Origin: Stigonema sp964246695
GTDB lineage: Bacteria > Cyanobacteriota > Cyanobacteriia > Cyanobacteriales > Nostocaceae
Direction of reading: 5' to 3'
NCBI GenBank assembly: GCA_964246695.1
Contig: CAXTSI010000056.1
Location: 1-27,077, forward strand
DNA length: 27,077 nt
A model generated the notes under the pieces. It ran no database searches, was not told the origin of the DNA, and worked only from the letters and a program-made list of their open reading frames with translations. Position numbers and translations under genes: made by a program. Positions 7,733-15,315 of the stretch are shown here, piece after piece. Positions within the stretch are counted from its first letter, which is position 1; each line of letters starts with the position of its first letter.

Positions 7733-8941
7733 TTACTTTACCACTATCCACTGGGTTACAGGTGCCATAGCTCGCCAACCCAAAAATTTGCCAAGAGGCT
7801 CAGCATGCTGGATAGCGATGCGAGTCAAATTGCCGCCTTTGTGTTCGTGCCATTCTAGTAACTTCCGCTCACCCTCTACCGTGACGACATTAGCAACCAA
7901 GCGTCCGCCTGAACGCAAGGCTGTCCAACACTCCTCGATAAGTCCCTCTGCTGTTACCCCACCACCAATAAAGATAGCGTCAGGTATGGGCAAGTCTTTG
8001 AGAACAGTTGGTGCTTCACCCTCGATAATTTGGATATTCGGGGTTCCAAGGGCAGCGGCGTTGTCAGCAATGTACTGTAGTCTTGACGAGTTCTGTTCAA
8101 TGGCGATCGCCCGACACCGAGAATGGCTTCGCATCCATTCGATAGAAATTGAGCCACAACCCGCGCCCACATCCCACAGCAGTTCTCCTGGTATGGGAGC
8201 AAGAGCTGCTAAGGTGATTGCCCTAACCTCACGCTTAGTTAACTGCCCATCGTGGTGATAAGCGCTATCCGGTAATCCCGGTAGCGAGGGCAAACAAACA
8301 ATCCCAGGATCGGCAGTACAATGAACGGCGATCGTATTCAGATTGGCAAGTTCTATTTCAGCCCAAGATGAAGCCGTACCTTCTACGATTCGTTCTCGAT
8401 CGCCGCCCATGCGTTCCAATACAGTGATCTGACTCCTACCAAAACCACGTTGAGTTAACATTTGAGCGACAAGCGCAGGTGTAGATTTTCCCTCACTCAA
8501 AATCAATAGCCGTGCTCCAGCATAAATGTAAGACTGGAGCAGGGAAGGTGGACGACCGTTCAAGCTTAGGGTTTCCACCTCAGTTAGGGACCATCCAAGT
8601 CTGGCACAAGCGAGGCTGAAAGCTGAAGGCGCCGGGATAATTGTCATCTCTGTTACTGGAAGCCGCCGCGTTAGAGTCACACCGATGCCATAGCACATCG
8701 GATCGCCACTTGCAAGTACGCAGACCGACTGACCCCGACGACGCACGATCTCCTCTACTGAGGCACCAATGGGGGATGTCCAGGCTAATTTCTCGCGCTC
8801 ATCGTCTGTGGGGAGCATTGCCAGATGGCGATCGCCCCCAACGATAACTTGGGCTTGTGAAACTAAAGAACGGGCTGCTGGACTCAACCCCAACAACCCA
8901 TCTTCGCCAATGCCTACAATAGATAGCCATTTGTGTGTCAT
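7733..8941 (-). CDS. cobL: Precorrin-6Y C5,15-methyltransferase (decarboxylating), CbiE-CbiT fusion
   Basis: This 402-residue bifunctional enzyme is equivalent to CobL. The N-terminal half (about residues 1-205) is a tetrapyrrole methylase of the CbiE type (WLSIVGIGEDGLLGL near the start, VLASGDPMCYGIG in the middle) and methylates C5. The C-terminal half (about 225-402) is CbiT, a Rossmann-fold SAM methyltransferase (LLWDVGAGCGSISIEWMR, then IFIGGG) that methylates C15 and removes the C12 acetate carboxyl group. Length matches CobL. It is convergent with the Uma2 gene and lies on the opposite strand to the other cobalamin genes. It therefore needs its own promoter in the 8942-9303 gap, where I see no riboswitch. 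Confidence 0.93.
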   Translation of the reverse strand: MTHKWLSIVGIGEDGLLGLSPAARSLVSQAQVIVGGDRHLAMLPTDDEREKLAWTSPIGASVEEIVRRRGQSVCVLASGDPMCYGIGVTLTRRLPVTEMTIIPAPSAFSLACARLGWSLTEVETLSLNGRPPSLLQSYIYAGARLLILSEGKSTPALVAQMLTQRGFGRSQITVLERMGGDRERIVEGTASSWAEIELANLNTIAVHCTADPGIVCLPSLPGLPDSAYHHDGQLTKREVRAITLAALAPIPGELLWDVGAGCGSISIEWMRSHSRCRAIAIEQNSSRLQYIADNAAALGTPNIQIIEGEAPTVLKDLPIPDAIFIGGGVTAEGLIEECWTALRSGGRLVANVVTVEGERKLLEWHEHKGGNLTRIAIQHAEPLGKFLGWRAMAPVTQWIVVK

Positions 8942-9031
8942 TTAAAAAAGTGTGCACAAGTACGCAAATACGAACCGTATCTTGGGGGATTGGGTAATGG
9001 GTTTCTTCATTTTTGGACTGATACCACATCC

Positions 9032-9083
9032 GCCAGGGACTTTAAGTCCCTGGCTCAAAGCGTAAGTCCTCTAAAAGAGGACT
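9032..9083. repeat. Two adjacent short hairpins
   Basis: GCCAGGGACT (9032-9041) pairs with AGTCCCTGGC (9045-9054) around TTA, and AGTCCTCT (9065-9072) pairs with AGAGGACT (9076-9083) around AAA. The pair lies in the gap 8942-9303 between the divergent cobL and hicB-like genes. It resembles hairpin pairs at the edges of IS200/IS605-type elements or leftover intergenic repeats. No tnpA or tnpB remnant is seen. The rest of the gap shows no gene. Confidence 0.5.
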
Positions 9084-9303
9084 ACCTGTTGTGGAAGCAA
9101 TGTCAATTTTATAACTTTTTATTTGTAGAGGAGTAGTTTATACTTAAACATGCAAGATATCAGCCTCGCGTCTAGCGGCAAAAACCATGCTTCAACATAT
9201 GAAAGAAACACTTTTTCCCCCACATTTCCGTGTTTTTGAAGAGTAAATACTCTGTTTGCGATCGCTTCTCTACGAAACGCTGCATCATCCAAAGTAAAAA
9301 ACT

Positions 9304-9687
9304 ATGATTAGTTTTAGCCCTTCAACAAGTTGTGATAGTGATACTTCTAAGCTAACTTATAGTGTGCTGGTTGAAAGTGAGCAAGATGGTAAATTTAGTG
9401 CAGTGGTGCTAGGCTTATCAGATTGTAAAAGTTCAGGTAAAACTGAAAATGAAGCTCTGGAAAACTTACAGCAGCTTTTGCAAAAACGTTTAAAGAATTC
9501 AAGAATAGTTACTTTAGAAATAGATTCTCCCCAAACTGATAATCCTTGGCTCAAGGTAGCTGGAATGTACAATGATAATCCACTTTTTGATGAGGTAATG
9601 GCTGATATAGAAGCAGAACGTCGTAAACTTGACGCAGAAATGGAGGAATACTATAGACAAATCGATGCAGAGGAAGAGGTAAAGTGA
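9304..9687 (+). CDS. HicB-like antitoxin of a type II toxin-antitoxin pair
   Basis: The protein has 127 residues. Residues about 17-75 match the HicB-like partial RNase H fold (YSVLVESEQDGKFSAVVLGL ... TENEALENLQQLLQKRL). The C-terminal part (NPWLKVAGMYNDNPLFDEVMADIEAERRKLDAEM) is a charged helix typical of cyanobacterial antitoxins paired with VapC-like PIN toxins, and it would bind the toxin. The stop codon overlaps the GTG start of the PIN gene (GTGA), a normal toxin-antitoxin arrangement. Because the PIN gene is interrupted, this antitoxin probably has no active cognate toxin. Confidence 0.75.
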   Translation: MISFSPSTSCDSDTSKLTYSVLVESEQDGKFSAVVLGLSDCKSSGKTENEALENLQQLLQKRLKNSRIVTLEIDSPQTDNPWLKVAGMYNDNPLFDEVMADIEAERRKLDAEMEEYYRQIDAEEEVK

Positions 9688-10296
9688 CTGCTGTTTGGGT
9701 GCTGGATACAGACCATTTATCACTTTTTCAGAGAGAACATCCAATTGTTACACAGCGTCTTAACCAAATTAATTTTGTAAATACAGCCATAACAGTTGTG
9801 ACATTGGAAGAGCAAATGAAAGGATGGCTGAATGTTATTAATAAGTATAACGATCAACCTGACCAATCTGAAAAACTGATACTGGCTTACAAAGGATTAA
9901 GGGATGGAGTGCAATACCTCAACAAGCTGAAATTACTGGACTTTGACCGAAGCAAATCAAAGGTACAAGCCCCTAAATTTATTTATGGAAAACGAAAAAA
10001 ATGTATTTCGAGACACGTAGTGCAAGAAATACTACGTCCTCAATTAGGCCCCTAAATTTATTTATGGGGTTCTTACTTTTGACTTTTGACTTGTTACCTT
10101 AGACGAACCCGAAGGGGCTGACCTGTCTGCTTACAATTGTTATCAGGAATTAGTTAGTCAGAAAATTCGTATAGGTACGAGAGATTTACGTATTGCTGCT
10201 ATTACGCTGTCCATAAAAGGTATTTTGGTTACACGTAATACTAAAGATTTTGCAAAAGTTCCTCATTTAGAAATGGAAGATTGGACAATATTGTAA
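9684..10296 (+). pseudogene. Interrupted VapC-type PIN toxin gene
   Basis: The gene starts with a GTG overlapping the antitoxin stop. The first part (to about 9957) reads VWVLDTDHLSLFQRE ... LNKLKLLDFDRS, with the first PIN aspartate in LDTD. Homology then stops and the frame runs into unrelated sequence ending at 10055. The missing C-terminal half resumes one frame over at about 10126-10296 as YQELVSQKIRIGTRDLRIA ... GILVTRN ... LEMEDWTIL. It contains the later acidic residues and a normal end. About 170 bases separate the halves, and these contain a 20-bp direct repeat and a small hairpin. A functional RNase toxin is not expected. Confidence 0.85.
9969..10067. repeat. 20-bp direct repeat inside the vapC interruption
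   Basis: GCCCCTAAATTTATTTATGG occurs at 9969-9988 and again exactly at 10048-10067. Between the copies ACGTAGT (10015-10021) pairs with ACTACGT (10031-10037). Just beyond, ACTTTTGACTTTTGACTT is a short tandem, and 10103-10119 carries a CGAACCCGAAGGGGCT-type tail. A similar tail occurs in the IS630 insert. The direct repeats could be a target duplication of a small insert or an internal feature of a compound repeat. Confidence 0.6.
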
Positions 10297-10551
10297 AGCG
10301 ATCGCATGATTTAAAGGTCTAACCCATCTCCACAACTCCTCCGCCAGTACCACGCCAAATCCCCGCCAAACCACCCTACAAAACACTACATATATTACAC
10401 ACTATTTTGCCTTGTACCGGTTGACATGCCTCATGCCCACGTGGCTCCCACGAAGGCGCGCTCTTGTGGGATGAGTTTAATATAGAGCGAAAACTTTCGG
10501 GTGTACACACATTTGGGGCCATCGCTAAAACACACACACCAAAAAATTCTT

Positions 10552-10572
10552 GGGGGGGGGTTCCCCCCCCCC
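10552..10572. repeat. G9-TT-C10 homopolymer hairpin
   Basis: Nine G (10552-10560), two T, then ten C (10563-10572) make an all-GC perfect hairpin with a two-base spacer. Such runs are prone to length change and may also be unreliable in the assembly. There is no coding context. Confidence 0.75.
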
Positions 10573-10625
10573 TACAGTCATATTGTAGTCTACGAATTGC
10601 CAGACTCATCCGGACGCAGACCTTT

Positions 10626-10648
10626 ACTATTTCTGTCAATGCGTAAGT
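10626..10648. repeat. Orphan MITE end (23 bp shared with 15289-15311)
   Basis: These 23 bases, ending in TGCGTAAGT, are identical to the right end of the complete element at 15114-15315. The bases after them diverge from the TCCTA terminus (TTTTA here). No matching left end is visible, so this is a decayed or partial copy. Confidence 0.6.
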
Positions 10649-10970
10649 TTTAGGTGAAGCAGGCTTAGTGGTAGTACGGATGAGACGATGAGAATGTACA
10701 AAAACGTTGAGAAGCGTAGACGCAAAGCGGTGAGACAGCGCGCATGAGGAGGGTTAGCCCGACCTAGGCGACTGCGATAGCGCAGCGATCTTCGAGGAAC
10801 GAGCGTCACCCGAAGGGCTTGTCGCTAGACATCGCCTTTATGAGGGCATAAACATTATGGGTGTTACAGGTATAACCCCAGCGCAGAGAACAGCGCTCTT
10901 GGCTTTGGGATCTGTTGAAAGTACACTGTATGTTTTACGCCTGCTTTAATCGTATCACGAGGAGTGTACT

Positions 10971-11513
10971 TTGTTGAACGAGCCTCTAGAACTTGTACTG
11001 ACTAATTTATCACAAGGCTTACCTGCTGTCACTCCTTCACTTGGAGCAGCATTGGCTGAAGCCTGTGCTGTATGCTTAGAGGAACAGGGCCATTCTCAAG
11101 GTGTTGAGATAACAGTTAGCGGAGATTTTACTGCTAAATTTAAGTTGCGATGGCAAGTTGTTACATTACAAATGTTACGTTGCTGGAATGATGAGGAGTT
11201 TACAACCGAGCAAGCTGCTTATGGTATTGCCTTTTTAATTATTAGAGAACTTACAGATTTAACTGTTATTGAACGTTCGAGCAAAGGCACAGGGTTTGAT
11301 TATTGGTTGGGTACAATAGATACAGAAGGAATAATTCCTTTTCAAAACAAAGTTAGGTTAGAAGTATCGGGCATACGTAAGGGAGATTATAGCCGTCTTA
11401 AAGCTAGAGTAAAACAGAAAAAAGAACAAACAAAACCTTCAGACGGAAAATATCCTGCTTACATTATAGTAGTTGAATTCAGCACACCCCTATCTTTTGT
11501 TGCCAAAAAATGA
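10971..11513 (+). CDS. Unrecognised cyanobacterial protein, first gene of a two-gene operon
   Basis: This 180-residue soluble protein has no confidently recognised domain. It starts at TTG 10971 (or the TTG just after), with GAGGAG six bases upstream. The N-terminal part is helical (LGAALAEACAVCLEEQGH), followed by alternating strands (GVEITVSGDFTAKFKLRW). The second half contains ERSSKGTGFDYWLG, then QNKVRLEVSGI and AYIIVVEFSTPL. The D of FDYWL, the E of RLEVSG and the following beta strand faintly resemble a PD-(D/E)xK nuclease core, but the usual Lys is absent and this is only a suggestion. It overlaps the next gene by four bases (ATGA), so the products probably act together. I have an impression of similar adjacent pairs in other cyanobacteria but cannot confirm it. 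Confidence 0.7.
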   Translation: MLNEPLELVLTNLSQGLPAVTPSLGAALAEACAVCLEEQGHSQGVEITVSGDFTAKFKLRWQVVTLQMLRCWNDEEFTTEQAAYGIAFLIIRELTDLTVIERSSKGTGFDYWLGTIDTEGIIPFQNKVRLEVSGIRKGDYSRLKARVKQKKEQTKPSDGKYPAYIIVVEFSTPLSFVAKK

Positions 11514-11905
11514 GTAATATTCAAGAAAAACATACAGCAGCGATGGATTTAGCTGAAGCGGCCTTTCTAGCTAAACTTAAAGGTGATTCGGAACGAGCGT
11601 TGCAACTAACGCGGCAAGCATTTGAAAGCGAACAGGCTGCAGCAGCGTTAATTGCTAATCAATTAGATGCTGAACCAACACGCTCAGTTTTGCATCGAAG
11701 TGCCGCAACTCTTGCTGTTAACTGTGGAGAATTGCAAGCAGCAGAACGTCTGATAGCTACAGCTTTATCTGGAAATCCACCGACTGAAATAGCCGAAGAA
11801 TTGAAAGATTTGTTTATTCAAATTAATTTACGTCCTTATTTACAACGTCACGGCATCAGTGTTGATAACGAACAAATTAATGCTTTAATTTTAAAGAATG
11901 CATGA
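11510..11905 (+). CDS. Helical TPR-like protein, second gene of the operon
   Basis: This 131-residue protein is predicted to be nearly all helical. Residues 10-45 (AMDLAEAAFLAKLKGDSERALQLTRQAFESE) and 60-90 (RSVLHRSAATLAVNCGELQAAERLIATALSGNPP) have the spacing of tetratricopeptide-like helix pairs, with small residues at turn positions. The tail (EELKDLFIQINLRPYLQRHG) is amphipathic. TPR-type folds usually mediate protein contacts, so binding to the product of the upstream overlapping gene is the natural hypothesis. No catalytic motif, signal peptide or membrane segment is seen. Confidence 0.7.
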   Translation: MSNIQEKHTAAMDLAEAAFLAKLKGDSERALQLTRQAFESEQAAAALIANQLDAEPTRSVLHRSAATLAVNCGELQAAERLIATALSGNPPTEIAEELKDLFIQINLRPYLQRHGISVDNEQINALILKNA

Positions 11906-11921
11906 TAAAGACGTATATCAT

Positions 11922-12203
11922 CTATTTTATCTTGCCACAATTGCAATATGTAGGCTGCTTTTTCTTGTGGGATGGGCATCCAAGAACATGGGTAAAAATG
12001 TAGTGGGTAACGAAATGCTGGCAAAATAAGCCTTGCCTGAGGTTAATAATCGTTTCTAAGCCATCAAGTTTTGGGAAAATAGTTGTTTCTGTTAAGGGCT
12101 TTTGGGCAGAATTATCAATCAGTTGGTTAAGTTTTTGTTCTTCTATGGAAAGTTGATTAAATCGACCCACTCCCACTAGTACATCACGGCGTAAATAAAC
12201 CAA
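11922..12203 (-). pseudogene. Possible gene remnant, unrecognised
   Basis: An open frame of 93 codons begins at a TTG right after a stop, with no Shine-Dalgarno. The middle (VGRFNQLSIEEQKLNQLIDN ... FPKLDGLETIINLRQG) looks protein-like. The last part reads better in another frame (PIPQEKAAYILQLWQDKIDDI). That pattern suggests the 3' part of a decayed gene with a frameshift near 11990. I cannot assign a family, and it may be non-coding. Confidence 0.25.
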
Positions 12204-12281
12204 GTATTAACCCAAGTTGCAGGTTATCGACTGATGTGTACTTGTCACCCCTCAATTCATGCGATCGCTGACAACAAAGTG

Positions 12282-12304
12282 GCGGGGGCGCTACGCGCCC
12301 CCGC
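12282..12304. repeat. GC-rich perfect hairpin
   Basis: GCGGGGGCGC (12282-12291) pairs with GCGCCCCCGC (12295-12304) around TAC. It lies in the gap between the remnant at 11922 and the IS630 pseudogene. No T run follows. It looks like a dispersed palindromic repeat rather than a specific terminator. Confidence 0.6.
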
Positions 12305-12431
12305 ACCTTAGACTTGATTGAGAATTCAGTTACTTAAATGATTTGAAGTTCTATAAATTACTCATTTAATAAAAGCCTCTTGAAGAGTAAAAGAAAAAAT
12401 AAATACTTGTAGCTTAAGTAAAAACCCTTCA

Positions 12432-13693
12432 TAACTGACTGCATGTAATAAATTCAAGAATTCGGGTTTTGAGGTCATCCTGACTTTTGAAGCTAGCACG
12501 ACACAGGTACTTACGAACCAAAATACTGAACCAAATTTCAATTTGGTTGAGCCCTTCGGGTTCGCCAGTTGCTTCAAGTCGGGGAACCCGCCCAACGCAC
12601 TGGCGAACCAAGAAGAATGTTTGGGGGTGTAATGGAAAACAATTCGATGTGTTTGGTCACTTAAAAAAGCTGCACGGGATTTCATGGATTTGAGTATCCC
12701 GGTTTTTCCCTTAATACCCAGGTCGATATTCAAGCTTTCTTTTTCTGCAACAAAGCGAACTAATGATTCAGACTGGTGAGTATTAAGACAGTCCATAATC
12801 AAATGCCATTTTATTGCCTGAGGGTCGCTTTCAATAATTCGTCGAATATGTTGGACAAAATCGGATTCGGTTCTTGTGTCTGGTGCAATTTGGTTCAACA
12901 ATTTCACCAGTGGCAATATCGAAACTAGCAATTAAGCTTTGTGTACCGTGACGAATGTACTCAAACTCTCTTCTTTCAACTTTACCAGGTCGCATTGGTA
13001 AGTCTTTTTCTATGCGTTCAGTGGCTTGAATACCCGTCATTTCATCAATTGACATTGTGCGCTCTCCGTTTTTGTAACGTTCAATCGCACTTATGTATAA
13101 ACCAGTAATATCCTCCAGTTTTGCGTCAAATTCTTCATCCTCAGGGGGGGTTAACCAGTAGCGACAAGGCGTGAGGTTTAAGTTCTGCTTCTTCTAATAA
13201 TCTTCCAACATGGCGGACGGATATGCTTTCAATAATCTCTTGTTTCATGATTTCGTCCGCTAGTTCTCTTGGTGTCCAATGACTTATTGGGCGTCCGTAG
13301 TCTTCAGGTTTTGAACATGCCTCGCGCGAATAACTCGATTACTTGCTCCATACTAAATTTTACTGGTGCGCCAATACGCACATAGTCTTGTAATCTCTGA
13401 AAAATAGATAACTCTTTATCGCTAGTTTCAAACCATCGATTTCGCCATAAACGAGCCATATCCAGACTTATATCTAATGTTCGAGCAATTTCGCCATGAT
13501 TTTTCCCCTCTGACGCTAGGAGGATTATTTTTGCACGGAGTACTAGTTGTTGCGCCGTACTGTGTCGGTTTACCAACTCTTGCAGTTCTGAGCGATCGCT
13601 CTCGTTCAAATTTAATACTTTTGGAGCTAATCGTGCCACACTTGGTTCCCTTGTTTTCAGTCTAAACTGCTTTGACTCTACATTTTTTCTCAA
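12432..13693 (-). pseudogene. Decayed IS630-family transposase
   Basis: The pieces of one IS630/Tc1-type transposase lie in several frames. They are the N-terminal helix-turn-helix (LVLRAKIILLASEGKNHGEIA, from 13693), WTPRELADEI ... VRHVGRLLEEAELKPH, the first catalytic Asp (SIDEMTGIQA), the second (LIMDCLNTHQ), and the third acidic residue in NQIEIWFSILVRKYL. Breaks are visible at about 13321 (extra base between GCGCGA and GCATGT), about 13168 (before CRYWLTPPE) and about 12900 (GEIVEPN to DTRTESDF). A 56-bp repeat is inserted at 12552-12607, between HSSW and LNQIE. The C-terminus is also lost after LEFI. No terminal inverted repeats could be assigned. It is inactive, so it is a relic rather than a source of transposition. 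Confidence 0.9.
12552..12607. repeat. 56-bp palindromic repeat inserted in the IS630 gene
   Basis: Read on the minus strand, the block begins TTCGCCAGTGCGTTG, has GGGTTCCCC in the centre, and ends CAACTGGCGAACCCGAAGGG. It therefore has TTCGCCAGT/ACTGGCGAA inverted arms. Removing it restores the transposase reading HSSW-LNQIEIWF, which defines its edges. It belongs to the same family as 2786-2828. Confidence 0.85.
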
Positions 13694-13789
13694 TGTTCTG
13701 GAGAGCTACATATATTTTATTATATAGTTTTTGGTTTTATGAACCTATACACTTTGATGGCGATCGCCACTGCGTTTGGATAAACATGG

Positions 13790-13933
13790 GTAAATCTGGG
13801 CAACCTTCCCCCACCTTAAGTGTGGAGAGCCTTTCAGAGGATGGTTGGGGGGCAAAAATTGCCCCATCACGATCATTAAATGGTCTTGTTGATACTGAAA
13901 GGGGCAATTTTTGCCAAGGTTGCCAAGATTTAC
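13790..13933. repeat. 144-bp element with nested inverted repeats
   Basis: The outer arms (13790-13807 and 13916-13933) are 18 bases long with one mismatch, GTAAATCTGGGCAACCTT against its complement. The inner arms (13851-13865 and 13901-13915) are perfect over 15 bases, GGCAAAAATTGCCCC. The right arms are contiguous, while 43 bases (13808-13850) separate the left arms and contain a further CCCCCACC/GGTTGGGG pairing. It could be a MITE without a clear target duplication or a structured RNA. A 77-codon frame across it is not protein-like. The gap 13694-14118 holds nothing else that I can support. Confidence 0.65.
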
Positions 13934-14118
13934 ACAGGTTAGATGAAAGCCTAGCCGAATAATCTGCTTGGTTCCCATCTCACTGTTATGATCCTACAAT
14001 ACTTAACGAAGAAGGATGCCATCTAAGTGAAGTTGGAGACGGGGCTTCATCGAAGAGTTTATTGATTGGTTTAGTCGGTATTTTTGTTAACGCGCTTATC
14101 CCTCTGAAATAAGCCGCT

Positions 14119-14523
14119 CTAATACAGACAAGCTGAAATCAGCCTTTCCCGCTCTTGTAACCGCTCTAACTGATTAAATTGCAGAATTTCAACGGTTACT
14201 CGCCCGGATGCTGTCAGTGGTGCGATTGTTGCTCCATTCATCTGAAAATGATCGCTCCATTTTTGAGTCCTGGGATTAAAAAAAGGTGTTAGTTTCCCCG
14301 TTTCAGGATCGATTGACCCCAAATCAGTACCCTTGGCACGATTACAGTATGGGCAGGCGAGAGCGAGATTTTCTGCCTCAGTCGTCCCACGATGTTTTTC
14401 GGCAATGATATGTTCCATCTCAAAGGTAAGTAATGCAGCACTCTGAGGAAACAAACAATATTCACACCTTCCCTTTGCTCGTTCGATCACGAGTTGCCGC
14501 AACTGGGCTGGCACATAAGTCAT
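14119..14523 (-). CDS. HNH endonuclease
   Basis: This 134-residue HNH nuclease has zinc-binding CEYC (about residues 20-23), the catalytic EHI of FEMEHIIAEKHRGTTEAENLAL, the conserved Asn of ENLAL, and the second zinc pair and helix in CPYCNRAKGTDLGS. A C-terminal tail contains GSIDPETGKLTPFFNPR, usual for this cyanobacterial subfamily. It is an Mg/Zn-dependent DNase by family. Its start overlaps the stop of the upstream gene by four bases, so the two are co-translated. No methylase or integrase is adjacent, so restriction or homing is not supported. Confidence 0.88.
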   Translation of the reverse strand: MTYVPAQLRQLVIERAKGRCEYCLFPQSAALLTFEMEHIIAEKHRGTTEAENLALACPYCNRAKGTDLGSIDPETGKLTPFFNPRTQKWSDHFQMNGATIAPLTASGRVTVEILQFNQLERLQERERLISACLY

Positions 14524-14876
14524 GGGTGTTGGCGTAATTGCTCGAATGCATGGGCTTTTGCCAGACGGACAAGGTGTTCTATAGTTAGATAGCGTTCTAG
14601 CTCTGCAACGCCAGTCGCGCTCAAGTTTCCGGCTTTACTTTGTGCTAGCAAATCGCTGACACGAGTCTGGAATTCTGGTGAGGGTCGAATCGCCAGAATC
14701 TGCTCTGGTGTGGGCTGACTCGCCAACAACGCAATAATCTCCTTATCATCGACAAAATTGCCAGACTGTTCGCTCAGTAACTCTAAAAGACCGCGTTCTA
14801 CTACCTCTGGTAAGCGGTCTTGAAACTGCTGCAATTGCTGTCCTAGCTCCTCAGATACCTCAACAGTGATTTGCAT
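14520..14876 (-). CDS. Small protein paired with the HNH endonuclease
   Basis: This 118-residue hypothetical protein begins with MQITVEVSEELGQQLQQF, like the N-terminal strand-helix of many cyanobacterial antitoxin or DNA-binding small proteins. The rest is helical (VVERGLLELLSE ... EFQTRVSDLLAQSKAGNLSATGVAELERYLTIEHLVRLAKA). The SATGVAELERYLTIEHLVRLAKA tail recurs in proteins that accompany HNH genes, to my recollection. It lies directly upstream and overlaps by four bases (ATGA). It may be a partner or regulator of the nuclease; an antitoxin-like role is inference. Confidence 0.68.
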   Translation of the reverse strand: MQITVEVSEELGQQLQQFQDRLPEVVERGLLELLSEQSGNFVDDKEIIALLASQPTPEQILAIRPSPEFQTRVSDLLAQSKAGNLSATGVAELERYLTIEHLVRLAKAHAFEQLRQHP

Positions 14877-15113
14877 TATTTAGCCTTGTTGCTCTGAAAA
14901 CGTGTTCCATTAGCTGAAGTCTAACTATAAATATAGCATTTAGGGAAATGCAAACTTGGTATTTTAATCAGTATTTTCGCGCCGTATTGTGCTTCCAATT
15001 CCCGCAATTACCGAAACTTATTGAGTTAATTGGGCGTTCGTACCCATAATATTAACTTAAGTTAAGTCAAGCTTAAATTCAAACAAGGTTTAAGTTTGGT
15101 ACAATCTCAGTAC

Positions 15114-15315
15114 TAGGACTTACGCACTATACGCTCTTGAGCATCATGTGGATAACGGAATTTGGTCGTTTCAGATCGTAGAATTGACCACCACATGGTT
15201 TGGGCGCGGAAACCGCGCCCCTACGGTTTTGGGGTCTACCCAAATGAATATTGCGCTCCGCAGCCCAACCGTTACCACTCCATACAAGACTATTTCTGTC
15301 AATGCGTAAGTCCTA
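15114..15315. mobile_element. 202-bp MITE with perfect 13-bp terminal inverted repeats
   Basis: TAGGACTTACGCA (15114-15126) and TGCGTAAGTCCTA (15303-15315) are perfect inverted ends. Flanking them directly is AGTAC on both sides (15109-15113 and 15316-15320), a possible 5-bp target duplication. The element also begins and ends in TA, as expected for IS630/Tc1-type insertion. Inside is a GGGCGCGG-AAA-CCGCGCCC hairpin (about 15201-15219). It has no coding capacity. It lies 21 bp upstream of the Uma2 start and so may carry that gene's promoter. The rest of 14877-15113 shows no gene. Confidence 0.85.

Larger units (their letters stand above)
10297..10970. other. Repeat-rich intergenic stretch without genes
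   Basis: No reading frame here looks like a protein. It contains a HIP1 site near the vapC remnant, CACA runs (about 10503-10540), a G/C homopolymer hairpin (10552-10572), the end of a MITE also present near 15300 (10626-10648), and repeat debris at 10730-10835 (blocks such as GCGATAGCGCAGCG and CACCCGAAGGGCT). The promoter of the operon at 10971 must lie in the last part. GAGGAG at 10959-10964 is its ribosome binding site. Confidence 0.5.

Noticed and set aside
9032..9083. Possible CRISPR array from repeated hairpins
   Set aside because: The two hairpins differ in sequence and there are no regularly spaced identical repeats or cas genes.
10376..10646. Two overlapping frames of 60-87 codons on opposite strands
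   Set aside because: They run through homopolymer and repeat DNA, have no ribosome binding site, and encode low-complexity sequence.
12432..13693. Active IS630 element or programmed frameshift transposase
   Set aside because: There are at least three frame breaks, an insertion and a lost C-terminus, which is too much damage for programmed frameshifting.
13745..13978. Open frame of 77 codons on the minus strand
   Set aside because: It lies across the nested inverted repeats at 13790-13933; the translation is not protein-like and follows the palindrome.
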